This document shows positions 47,141 to 58,887 of a DNA stretch of 64,000 nt, piece by piece. The notes beneath the pieces are model-generated. The model worked only from the letters and a program-made list of their open reading frames with translations, had not been told where the DNA came from and did not search any database. Location: the NCBI GenBank assembly GCA_028274465.1, contig CM051456.1, forward strand, positions 76,184,753-76,248,752, read 5' to 3'. A program made the position numbers and the translations under genes. Every line of letters starts with the position of its first letter. The first letter of the stretch is position 1. Origin of the DNA: Plantago ovata (lineage: Eukaryota; Streptophyta; Magnoliopsida; Lamiales; Plantaginaceae).

Positions 47141-50100
47141 GTTTGCTCTTGATTGTGCAGACTGCAGCCACGGAGACAAACGATGCAATCTGGCACTTTG
47201 ATAGTGGTTGTGGAAAGCACATGACGGGCAACAAGAATAACCTTATAAACTATAGACGGTGGTCTAAAGGTCCAACAATAAGGTTTGCTGGTGGAGGCTC
47301 CGGATCTACAAAAGGCTATGGTGATGTGAAGTTGGGATGCATAACCATTTCTGGAGTTCTTTATGTCAAAAATCTTAAGTTTAACCTTTTCAGCATGAGT
47401 CAATTTGCTGACAAAGGATACTTCATCGAAATTAAAAAGTGATGAATGTAAACTTGTAGATTTTGAGACTAAAAAGGTTATAATGATTGCAAGAAGATCA
47501 GGAGGCTTGTACACCGTTGATTGGTCTTCAACAAACGTTGAAAAATGCCTTGTCTCAAATCATGATTGCCTTGCTAAAAAAGCATGGTTATGGCATAAAC
47601 GAACAAGTCATCTAAACTTCAAGACGCTGAATAAGCTGTCTAAAAAGGCACTTGTAGTTGGATTACCTAGGGTTACTTTTAAGAAGGATGGTGTTTGCAA
47701 TGCATGTCAGCAAGAAAAGCAAACCAAATCTTCTTCTAAGAACAAGGCAGTACCGTCAACTACAAAACCTTTACGACTCTTACACATGGACTTGTTTGAA
47801 TCTTCTTCAACAAGCTATGCTGGTAAGAAGTATGGTCTAGTCGTGGTAGATGACTATTCAAGATTCACTTGGGTAGTATTCATCAAACACAAATCTGAAA
47901 CGAAGACTGAAATACCTAACTTGCTGAATAAGCTTGAAGTCATGAAAATGACAAGGTAAGAGTCATAAGGACAGACCATGGTACTGAGTTTGTAAACCAG
48001 TACATAACTGAATATTGTACCTCCAAAGGTATTCAACATCAGTTATCCTCATTAAGGACACCACAGCAAAATGGTGTTGCTGAACGGAAGAATCGTACCC
48101 TGAAAGAAGCCGCAAGAACAATGCTTGCTGACACTGAGATAAGTGAGGCTTACTGGGTTGAAGCGATTAATACCGCCTGCTATACTCAGAATAGATGTTT
48201 GATTACTAAGGAATACAACAAAACTCCTTATGAATTGTTTGTTGGAAGACCTCCTAACATCACTCATCTAAGAGTATTTGGTTGCAAGTGTTTCGTTCTT
48301 AACAATGGTAGAGAATACCTAAGAATATTTCAACCAAAGGCAGATGAAGCGATATTTCTTGGCTACTCCTTGCATAGTAAAGCTTACAGAGTTTACAACA
48401 AAAAGGCACAAAAGATTGAAGAATCTGTGCATGTTGTATTCTACGAAAAGACACAAGGTGTGCCTGCTGAAGAAGAAATATCAGAATGTATGAAAAAACT
48501 AATCATACATGAGCAAAGAACTGAGTCTGATGCTAGGCAAATCAAGTCAATTGAACTAAATGATGATTCTGACAATGATTCTCCTTCCCCGAGTCATGAC
48601 AAGATAAATATAGTTCACGACAAAGAATTTCCAGCAAAAGATGCGGTTGCTCCGAAAGTTGCTGAAATTACGCAATCTCCAGTGCCTGCTGATGAAATAT
48701 CTCAACCCAGAAATGCTGAGCAAGCAGTTGCTGACGATCAAATCTCAGCAGAGACACGAATTCCCAGTAGTACTGAACAAGTACATACTGAAGAGTCACA
48801 TGCTGATAAGCAAACATATCCTAATCCAACAAACAGGAAACCTGTTAATAAATGGATTAGAGATCATCCCTCTACGGATATGATTGGCGATATTAATAAA
48901 CGCCAAGTGACTAGATCCAAAGCTACTCAAGGACTTGCTGAAGAAGCAACTGTCGTAGAAGTAGAATCTTTATTCTCTTGCTTTGTTTCAGAAATTGAAC
49001 CTAAAACCATAGAAGAAGCTTTAAAGCATTCTGAATGGATAAAGGCAATGCAAGAAGAATTGGATCAATTTGAAAGAAACAAAGTCTGGAAACTTGTGCC
49101 ACTTGCTGAAAATAAGAAAGCTATTGGTACAAAGTGGGTGTTCAGAAACAAGCTGAGCGAGTCTGGTGAAGTAACAAGAAACAAAGCACGCTTAGTTGCT
49201 CAAGGTTACTGTCAGACTGAAGGATTGGACTATGATGAGTCTTACGCTCCAGTTGCAAGATTGGATGCAATTAGGCTTTTCTTGGCCTTTGCTGCTCACA
49301 ATGACTTCATTGTTTACCAAATGGATGTTAAGAGTGCATTCTTAAATGGTGAACTTGCTGAAGAAGTCTACCTAGAACAACCCCCTGGCTTTGAACTTCC
49401 CTCAGAAACCAAGATGGTATATAAGCTTCAGAAAGCTGTATATGGTCTAAAGCAAGCACCAAGAGCATGGTATGATACCTTAGCTAAGTTCTTGCTGGAA
49501 AATGGTTTCAAGAAAGGTGAAGTTGACAAAACTCCATTTACCATGAACCATGATGGTAAAATAATATTAGTTCAAATTTATGTGGATGACATAATTTTTG
49601 GATCTAAGGACAAGCAACTTTGTGATGATTTTGCCAAACTCATGACAAATAAGTTTGAAATGAGTATGATGGGAAAATTGAATTATTTCCTAGGGTTGCA
49701 AGTAAAGCAACTCAAAGATGGAATATTCATAAATCAAGCAAAGTATGCGAAAGAAATGCTCATAAAGTTTAGGATCAAAGAGGATGAAAAACCTGAAAAG
49801 ATCCCTATGAGTGTTGGTACCAAATTGGGCTATACTAAAGAGGACAAAAGTGTTGAAGAACACAAGTATAGGAAGCTCATTGGTTCCTTGTTGTATTTAA
49901 CAGCAAGTAGACCTGACATTCAGTATGTTGTTTGTGTGTGTGCAAGATTCCAATCGGATCCAAGAGAATCACACTACAAAAAGGCAATTAAAATACTGAA
50001 ATATGTTAAAGGTACAGTCAATGTTGGATTATGGTATCCAAAAGATTCTGGACTTGAATTGGTTGGCTATTCTGATGCTGATCATGGTGGATCAACTCTT

Positions 50101-50529
50101 GATAGAAAAAGTACCTCTGGAACTTGTCAGTTTTTGGGTACTAGATTAATATCATGGTTCAGCAAGAAGCAAACGTGTGTCGCCAATTCATCTACAGAAT
50201 CTGAATACATTGCAGCTGGTTGTTGCACAGCTCAAATCCTATGGATTCAGCAACAATTAAGAGATTATGGTATTTCTGCAAAGAAAACACCAATCTTTTG
50301 TGATAATACAAGTGCTATTGCAATTACGCAAAATCCTAAGTTTCACTCTAGGACCAAGCACATTGATATTAGACATCATTTCATTAGAGATCATGTGGAA
50401 AAAGGTGATATTGAGGTTGTGAAAGTAGGTACTGAAGATCAGCTTGCTGACATCTTTACCAAGCCCCTACCGGATAATAGGTTCGCAATGCTAAGGTATA
50501 ACCTTGGATTGATTGAACTACCTCAATAA
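47141..50529 (+). pseudogene. pol: pol of copy 3: PR, IN, RT, RNaseH (Ty1/copia, Sirevirus type)
   Basis: Protease 47143-47442 (FDSGCGKHM, Asp at residue 20 of the frame). Pre-integrase and integrase start at 47405-47959 (WHKRTSHLN and CNACQQ zinc-binding part, VVVDDYSRF). Then a frame runs from about 47950 to 50529, in which 48121-50529 gives 802 codons ([51 protein letters not shown]). Frameshifts stand near 47432 and 47946 (one A lost). The RT and RNaseH catalytic residues look intact, but the whole cannot be read as one protein. It ends GLIELPQ and stop, like copy 2. Confidence 0.9.
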
Positions 50530-51427
50530 AGGATACACTTGGCAGAATGCTGAAACAGGTATTCAGCAAGCCAAAGTATTCCTGTCCAAAGACCAAGTCA
50601 CTAATTTCTTCTAAGAAATGATAAGTCACAACATGATTGCTGAAACAGGCATTCAGCAAGTAATTCCTTCAAAACAAGTATTTGTTAGGAAACTTGATCA
50701 CTTGCTGAGACAGGAACTCAGTAAGTGAAAGAACTTAAGGATTGCTGAGACGGGTACTTAGACAATCAAAAGATACTGAAACAGGTATTCAAGTATCAAA
50801 GGAATTTTCTGAACGGGAATTCAGAAAAAGAGCAAAATCTCATCTCTCAATTTTACCAAAGGATGTCTCAAATGCAAAAAGAATTTACTGATACGGGAAA
50901 TCAGAAATATCTTTTAAACTTAGAAAATATGAGATATCTAAGTAAGGGGGAACTTTCAGCAAGTAGCTAGATTGTTAATTCAAACTCGCTGAAAAGATTC
51001 TTGTCTATTTCAGCAAGCAATCTATCCCTTATTACTCGGTAAAATCAATTTGTGACGTTAAGCTGGCACAGATAAACTCGCAATAAATCATGACATGAAA
51101 TTCAATCGTGGCCATTGATTAAAGGAGTTATTAATCTAACGGCTAACAAAACAAAGAGAGAGAGTGCTCTGACGGTTTTAGTTAGTGGGCCACTACGCAT
51201 TCAATGCAAAGGCTCCACTATCTCCAGTGTTTCTCTGTTTTACCCTTGCTGAGAACTCAAATCGATTGAGTTTCTCACACACCAGAGACACTATATAAAG
51301 AAGGAGTTAGAGAAATGACAAAATTCTTTAACTCACATTTCCTTTCTCTGCAATTTCTAGCCTGAAACTACTGTACCTCCGTCAAAAAGCAAACTCTCTT
51401 TTCGTACAATCTTGCTCTATATAAGAA
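50530..51427 (+). promoter_or_regulatory. copy 3 pol-ORF3 intergenic region: hairpin array, PPT-like site, TATA box
   Basis: Seven hairpins are at 50548-50568, 50637-50659, 50699-50727, 50740-50767, 50772-50797, 50805-50828 and 50884-50908. A PPT-like AGTAAGGGGGAACTT follows at 50941-50955. The conserved CAGAGACACTATATAAAG has its TATA box at 51292-51300. I see no gene. Confidence 0.7.
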
Positions 51428-54400
51428 ATGGCTCCCAAGAGACAGTCATTAAGTCCTCAAAATCGTCAAAGGTTGCAGTGCTGAAACACGCATTGCTCCG
51501 GTGACTGCTCCTGCTACTCTCTGACCCAAGACACAGCGAAAGTTGTGTTGAAAAACGACCGAATCACTGTAAAACCTATGCCTCCGTCATATCTTGACAC
51601 TGCAAAGTGTGAGATGTTGATGCAATGGGGGTTTGCAAAAAAAGTACATTAGGTACTTTTATGAACAAGAACTTGATGACCAAAATGAAGAGGCGCTTGA
51701 GTTCATCAAGCAGCAAGGCCTCATGAACTTTATCTCTGCTCGCACTAAGCAAGTGAGCATGATTGATACCATGGAGTTCTACAAACTGCAGAAATCCAGT
51801 CCCTTACAGACAGTAATGGAGTCACTGAAAAAGTGATCCTTACTGTTCAGAACACGCAAATCGTCCTGAAATGGACTGATTTAGCGGAGATTTTCAGATT
51901 CCAACCACTGGAACTGAAGATGACGTCACTGCTTCTGACGAAGAAGAATTGAAGCTTTCTACAGTGACGTCCGAAATGCAAAAATGAAGAAAGGCGAGAT
52001 CGCTCCCGTGACTTGGACAAAGCACGTTAAGAGAAAGCATCTCTGCCCTTCACTTGGTCTAGTAGCTCTGCTACTGATTAAAGTTCTGACTCCCAAGTTG
52101 AGGAATTGACCAAGTAGGCCTGAGAAGATGGCCATTGCTGCGCATATCCATGAGAATAAATCGGAAACTTAACTGGGCTAAGTACATTTTCCCAGGCTGT
52201 TGATTGTGTTACTAAGTTAAGGTAAAGGTCGAAGACCCCAAGTCTCCCCTTCCTTCCAGTTATGTATGGAATCAAGATCTGCTATATCCTTGAACATTTC
52301 AGGCTTCNNNNNNNNNNNNNNNNNNNNNNNNNNNNNNNNNNNNNNNNNNNNNNNNNNNNNNNNNNNNNNNNNNNNNNNNNNNNNNNNNNNNNNNNNNNNN
52401 NNNNNNNCTTAACTAGGCTAAGTACATTTTCAACAGGCTTGTTGATTGTGTTACTAAGTTTAAGGTAAAGGTAGAAGACAACAAGGTCTCACCTTCCTTT
52501 CCAGTTATGTATGGAATCAAGATATGCTATATCCTTGAACATTTCAGGATTCAGCTAAGAAACCCATTGCCAATCAAGAAATTTGTGTGCAATGTGGGAA
52601 GATCTTTCTACAAGCAGAATGTACCTAAGATTGCTGGTAAGAAAACCAAGAAGACAACAACTGCAAATGTTGTCAGCACAAGCCAGCAAGAAAGGTATAC
52701 AACAGCTGCAGATGTTACCACTCAGCAACTTAGAGATGAAACTGCTGTTGGTGGTGGTAACACAAATGAAACTGTTGTAGAAAATCAACAAGGTACGTGT
52801 ACAACAGCCGTTGCTGAAAATGCAACAATAGATAACTCTTGGAAACTGGAGAAATCTAAAAAGAAAAAGAGGAAAGCTGATGATGACACTCAAACTGCAG
52901 CGTCATCAGCAAATCCCGTACCTAAGAGGAAACGGACAAGTAACAAAAGAAAGAAGACACTGGCTTCTCAGTCAGTCCCCAATGTCCAAGACTCCTTAGT
53001 CAATTCCCAGACAAATGCTGAAACGCATTTGCCAGTAGATGTTGCTGAAATAATTACTGAAACATACATCAGCAATGTTGAAGTGTTTGCGGAAGCCTTC
53101 AACAATCAACTTAATGTTGATAACTCTACTGAGAATAGACCACAAGGCAGTGGAAATGAAATTCCTGCCCAAGTCCCAGATATCTACATTGTAGATAATC
53201 TAGATGATCAAACCATGGAACCAGTAAGCGACATTGCTGCTGATCTGCAAAGAGCGGCACTTGCTGAGGCTGCTGAACAGATGGTTGCTGAACAAGCAAC
53301 TCATCAAGTTGCTAAAACCCAGCTTGCTGATGGACCAGTTGCTGAGATAGCAATGGTTCCTGTTCCTGAAGTTGCTGAAACTCAAGAAGCATTATTCAAA
53401 GACGCATCTCTTGATGCTGAGAATACTGGCCGAAGTTCACCAAAGACTTCAATTGACAAAGTCCAGCTTGTACTGGAAGATATAAGCAAACAAATGGAGT
53501 TGGAGATTGAAGAATCATCCAACAAGTCAATTGATCTCTTCATGACAAGCAGTGAGCTTAAAGGTCAAGCTGCTTCTGCTCAACTTGTCAATTCAGAGAC
53601 AAGGGAGATTGCTGAAACCGCACAGCTTTCTCAGTTAGAGCAAACTCAGAAGTCTGCTGAAGAAACAGTCCAAGAAACTGAAGAAACTGTTAATGCTGAA
53701 AGGACTGAGCCACAACCTGTCCTTCCTCAGCAGGTAGTTAATTCAACCATCAGTAAAACTTCAAATTCTGAAAATTGTTCTTTTGCTAAAATTATTCTTT
53801 CTCTACAGACTTCTCAAGATACAAGTCAGAAGGTTGCTGAAGCCTCTGCACCAGAACCAACACTCCCTGCTCAGCAGGTAGTTAATAATTTTGGTATAAA
53901 AACTAAGTTTGACAGCTTAGTACTTGTGTCTAATTTTAATTTATTTCAGGATGAACAAATGGAGGATGTTACTCAAGCTCCTCATGGAATGGAAATTGTA
54001 CTACATGAGCTTGCTGACTCTCAGCAGGTAAATCATGTTTCAGATTTAAACTCTAAAACAATTCTCCAAACCAATCCTGATCTAAATAAAATTCTTTTTC
54101 AGGCTCAAAAGGGGACCACTGAAGTGGTACTCATCCCTGAAGATCAGCAAGTAAGTTCTGAAGAACTTTACTTGAGCTTCAAAAGGACAACTTTGTCAAG
54201 AGTTGCTAAGTCCGTCAGCAACTGGCAAAGATATAGGAGAATGGACTTCTCAGATCTTCACCTTCATCTCTCAAATGAGAAAAAGAGATCTTCACTGCTG
54301 AAGCTCGAAACATTTGTCCACTCCATCCTTCCTGACGAAATGACATATTCTCAGCAAATGAGTTCAAATCTGATTGCTCAAATCAGAGAGAATATGAAGG

Positions 54401-56948
54401 CCAAATTTAAGAGTGCCTCTCCAGCTGAACAAGTTGTGATGCTCAAAGGCTCCTTTGTTCCTCTGGTGGCTGATCCCACAAACTAACTGAGGAAGAGGAA
54501 GTGACAAGTGTTGCTTTGTATAAGCACGTTGAGCTAGTCATTTTGACAGATGATGAAGAAGAAGAAGAAGATGAGAACATTCCCACTGATCCCAGTGATG
54601 ATGAAGGGAAAGATTCTAAGGACAAAAAGGATGACGATGATGACAATCAAGGTCCAAGTCCTGGTGCTGGTGGATTAAAGTTGACAGCTGCTGAAACTAA
54701 TCCCTCTGACAATCATCAAGCTGATCAACAACAATCTCAGCAAGAATCTCAACCTCCTCCTGCTGCTGCTGAAAATCAAGCACCTGTACAAGGTGCTGAT
54801 ACTGAAGAAGAATACGCCAGAAAAAGGGCTGCCTTGAAAAATGGCAAGAGTCCAGTTTCTGATGCCAAGGTTACTGCAGAAAACCTTGAAGATGAGGATG
54901 AAGAAGATGAAGATTACCAACGAGCTCTACAAAATAGTCTCGTGATCCATGCAAGGCATACGCAGGATCTGGAAATTGGTGAATCTTCAAGACCAAAATC
55001 GAAGGAAGTTCCATCCCTTCCACTTACTACTGGCGCAACTCCAGTTATTGAGTCTCAAACGTTTCCCTCAGCAACTACTCAATTAAAACTAACTACTGGC
55101 GAAACTCCAGTAATTGAGCCCCACACTCAATTAAAACAACTATCTACTGGTGAAACTCCAGTCGTTGAGTCTGAAGTGTTGCCATCAGCAACCACTCAAC
55201 AAAAAGAAAGTGAAGCTACTGACAAAGGCTCCAAAGTCGCTCAACTTGATGAATCAGAGGATGATGACGACTTGTCAGAAAATGATGATGAACAATCCAA
55301 AAGAGACCCAAAAGTCGTTCAGATTCCTCCTCCTGATTACATCAATGATTTAGACGATGGACTAAGAGCCGAATTGCTGACGCGTGATGATCAGTTTGCT
55401 TCTGAAATTAAGGTTCATTCCTTAACACCGCATTTAGTGCCGTTCCCAAGAGTTGAGGAGTTTACTCCCAGAATTCTAGCACTAAAGCAAGTCCATGATG
55501 CCTGCAAAGCTGAAGATGAGGCATTGCTTGCTGAGAGCCCACTTGACATTGGAAAGATATTGGCTACAGTGCTGAGACGCACTACAACTTTGACAATAGC
55601 TCAGAGAGACATAAGTCTTTATCACAAGAGCTATGAAGACGATGTAAGTCAGGCGCTCAGGCTTGCAAAGACTGCTCTCGTCAAAGCTCAGAATATTATG
55701 GATGAGAAGGCCGCAACAGAGAAAAGACATGAAGAGAACATGATGAATATTCAAAAAGAGTTAGCAACAATGAACTCTGACCAACAGGAAATCATCATGA
55801 AGTATAACAGTCTCAACACTCTTGCTGAAAATTGCAATGAGTTTTATTCTCTGCACATCACTCCGATGTTGCAATCCATGTCTAAGGGGGAAAAGAAGAC
55901 TAGAACAAGCAAACAAACCCCTCCTACTCCTGCTGCTAATGTGCCACTTCCACTAGAACCTCTTGCTGAAAGAGAGCAAAGTTCTAAAAGACAAGCAGAA
56001 ACTGAGTTAAATTCAGCAAGTACCAAAAAGAGAAAAACCGCTGCTGAAACTCAAGATTTCTGTCACAATGAAAGTCATCACAATCTGAATGAAGATGATG
56101 AAGAAGATGATGACAATCAAACAATAGCTCAAGCCATAAGAGCTAGACCCTTAACAGCCATAACTCCGTCTGGCCACTCAAGGCATTTTTCATCTGACTC
56201 TTCAGCAAGAGATCAAGACAATGCTAAATCAAGAAGAAGAAGGCAAAGACAGGAAGAGAAAAGGCTGGCCAGCATTGCTATTGGCTCCGGCATTGAATAT
56301 ACAAAGACCAGCAATGATGAAACCACTCAGAATGTGTTCAGAAACATTCATGGTTGCTGGATCCTAAAGCTGGAAGACTTGCTGGTAAATGAGTTCTTTC
56401 CTACAGCCATTTTGAATCAGATGTTCAAATGGATTGAACTCAAGGTCCAAAGAAAAAAAAGGGAAGAATCTCTCCCAAGAAATATTGCTGGGAAATGGTT
56501 GAATCTAGAGGTCCATGTAAGAAGAATTGTCATTGGTAAGACATACAAGCAAGAACCAAATCTGATCAAACCACCTGGCATCGCTTACTATGCTGACCCG
56601 GTAACAAAGAAACCTAAGAAGAAACTTGGATTGATTCCTTATGAGTACTTCTATCTTACTGCTCAGGATCAAGAAGAAGATCTTCTCTGGTTAAGAAAGA
56701 TTCATCCGAGAAACATTTCAGATACACAGCTTCTCCATGCCAGCAATTGGGGCATGCATTTGTGGGTAGTTAACTACATGGAAATGAATGCTGAAAAGCA
56801 TCATCATACTGCCTGCAAAAATGCAAGAATTCTTCAACTACAAGTCCGTAGGCTTCTGGAAAACTACGAGAAGGATTGTGTTGAATTCACTGCTCTTGCT
56901 GAGAAGAGTGTAAGAGAGATTCTGAGAAAATCCTCTGAAAGAGTTTAA
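51428..56948 (+). pseudogene. ORF3 copy 3 (most complete copy, with a sequence gap)
   Basis: This is the 3' accessory gene of the Sirevirus-type element, running from MAPK to a stop 262 bp before the LTR; it would be about 1,700 residues. 51428-52307 is full of small indels and meets the gap. 52507-54486 (659 codons) and 54501-56948 (815 codons) are open and separated by one frameshift at about 54480. Parts are the N-terminal domain (ILEHFRIQLRNPLPIKK), the acidic VAE-rich region with KKKRK clusters, three candidate introns (53734-53808, 53878-53949, 54028-54102), SVSNWQRYRRMDFSD, a poly-D/E tract, three TTGETPV/IES-like repeats (about 55025-55175), a coiled-coil region, RRRRQRQEEKR and the C-terminal domain. 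Function unknown; there is no transmembrane segment. Confidence 0.75.
52308..52407. other. assembly gap of 100 N with duplicated flanks
   Basis: Exactly 100 N. The about 145 bp to the left (52163-52307) and to the right (52408-52551) are the same stretch of ORF3, the left copy with several indels. This looks like overlapping contig ends that were not merged. Confidence 0.9.
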
Positions 56949-57210
56949 GCCCCTGCAATAGTTTCTTGTTAAAGTTTTTATTTGCTGATTCTTTGTTATC
57001 TATGCTTTCTTGTAAGCTTCTGAATGATAACTTTCAACAATGAATTCTTTTTGACTCTTATTGGTTTTTGATTATGCAACTTACTTATGCTTACTGTTTA
57101 TTATTTCAAGTATGCTTGCATTAATCATCTGATTTATTCAACATCAGAAACCTCTAAAAGGGTAACAATTAATTTAGCCATGGATTGCTATCATCAAAAA
57201 GGGGGAAATT
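56949..57210 (+). mobile_element. copy 3 tail between ORF3 and LTR, with PPT
   Basis: A non-coding tail ending CATCAAAAAGGGGGAAATT (57192-57210) just before the LTR. It matches 1-155 and the reverse strand of 34059-34322. Confidence 0.85.
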
Positions 57211-58887
57211 TGTTAGGAAACTTGTAATTTTGATGAACAATTAACCATGCTAAATTAAGAACAGTCCAGTAACTAGTACTCTTAAGGTCCATAGGAATTT
57301 AGAATTTTAAGGACATTGTAAAAGAGGAACGTTTGCTGATGACTTAGATAGGTGTTAGATAAGTTATTTCTTTTGTGGATGACGTACTTTAATTTCTGTG
57401 AAGAAATTAATTTATTGACACATTTGCGTATGATGTATTTTATTTTCTGAAAAGAAAATATCTTATTGATGCTTAGCTTTGATGTATCTTATTTTCTGAA
57501 AAGAAAATGATCTATTGAAGCATTTGCTGAAGACGTATTTTGTTTATTACAAACAAATTATTGAAGCAAATAAGAAACCGGTCAGAATCTTGAAGACTTT
57601 TGAAGATCTGAAGACTTGAAGACTTGAAGATTGCTGAAGACTGGTAAGGCACGTGTTGCTCAGACAGTGAAATTTTCAGCAACAACATTGCATAAGTGAA
57701 AATCTGAAAGACAGAGTAGGTTGTGCTTGCTGAAACTGAGAATGAACACTTGCTGATGAACATATGTGACCTCTTGCTGAATGTACGTGATTTTGCGCTC
57801 CATTGTTACTGTTTGAATTCTATTCAAAGGTGCATTTAATGCAAAGCTTACACACAAAGGACATGAAGACTAGAAGACAAACAAAGGTTGCTGATGAAAG
57901 TATAAAAGCAAGATAGTGACATGTTAAGGAACAAAAGCCTTAGGATTTGAAATTCAAACGGCTCCTTACTTGCACTATAAATAGAGGTCATCCGGCAAAG
58001 AGTTGAAGTGTGTCAACAACATGATCAAACTCTCACTTGTGCTTAAAATTCACAAACCTTCAAACACTCTTACTGCCATTGATCCGTTCCAAGACTTAAA
58101 GCTTGAAAAAGCTACTTGTGAAGAAGTAGAACAAACTCGGCTAAGAAATTAGTTAAGTGTTCTTTCTTTCGAACAAGAACAAGTCTTGACACCAGAAACA
58201 ATCTAACTTGTTTACTGCAAAGTATTCCAAGTTGTGTTTCTTAGATTACTTGTTGTAACTGAATAAGTTATAATTAAGTTATCTCACCCCAAAACTCTCT
58301 AACTGAAAATACACCCTTTCAGGCGTGATATTCAGGGGGAACTTAATCGAGCAAGCTTTTGCTGATTAAAAGTACCAAGTTTGGTGGAGAACAAGGTTGA
58401 GTTCTCTAGTTTAGGTTGGAGACAAAGCAAGTGTGCTTTGGTTTCTGTTGAATCGCTTTAGATAGGAGATTGTAAGGAACCTCAATCATATCTTAGTGGA
58501 TTCAGTCCTAGAAAGGACAAAGTGGATTAGTTGGGAGATTACGCCACTCTCAGATACCACTCTAAAAGTGTTTGTGTGATTTACTTACTGCATTTAGCTT
58601 TCAGCAAATTATATCTGTTTGTACACAGTCACTCACATCACTTGCTGAAACTCTTTACTTGCTGAAAAAGCACTTATCGTTTCAAAGACTTCCGCTCTCT
58701 GATTTTAAGTATCAGCAAACCAAGCTACTGTAAAGTAACTTACGCTTGCTGAGAAAGTTAAGTATCAGCAACCTCATTACTGTAAAGTAATAAGTACTTG
58801 CTGAGAAAGTTTTAAACGACAAAAGTTTGAAAAGACTATTCACCCCCCCCCCCTCTAGTCTTTTCTTGTTGTTTAAAGGGACCAACA
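57211..58887 (+). repeat. complete 3' LTR of copy 3
   Basis: 1677 bp, TGTTAGG to ACCAACA, the only uninterrupted LTR of this family here. It holds repeated sub-blocks of the type ATGTATTTTATTTTCTGAAAAGAAAAT (about 57365-57545), a TATA box CACTATAAATAGAGG at about 57973, PPT-like CAGGGGGAACTT (about 58333), a second TATA-like CACTCTAAAAG (about 58558) and a C run near the end (about 58841-58852). TTGCTGA motifs are frequent. Confidence 0.9.
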
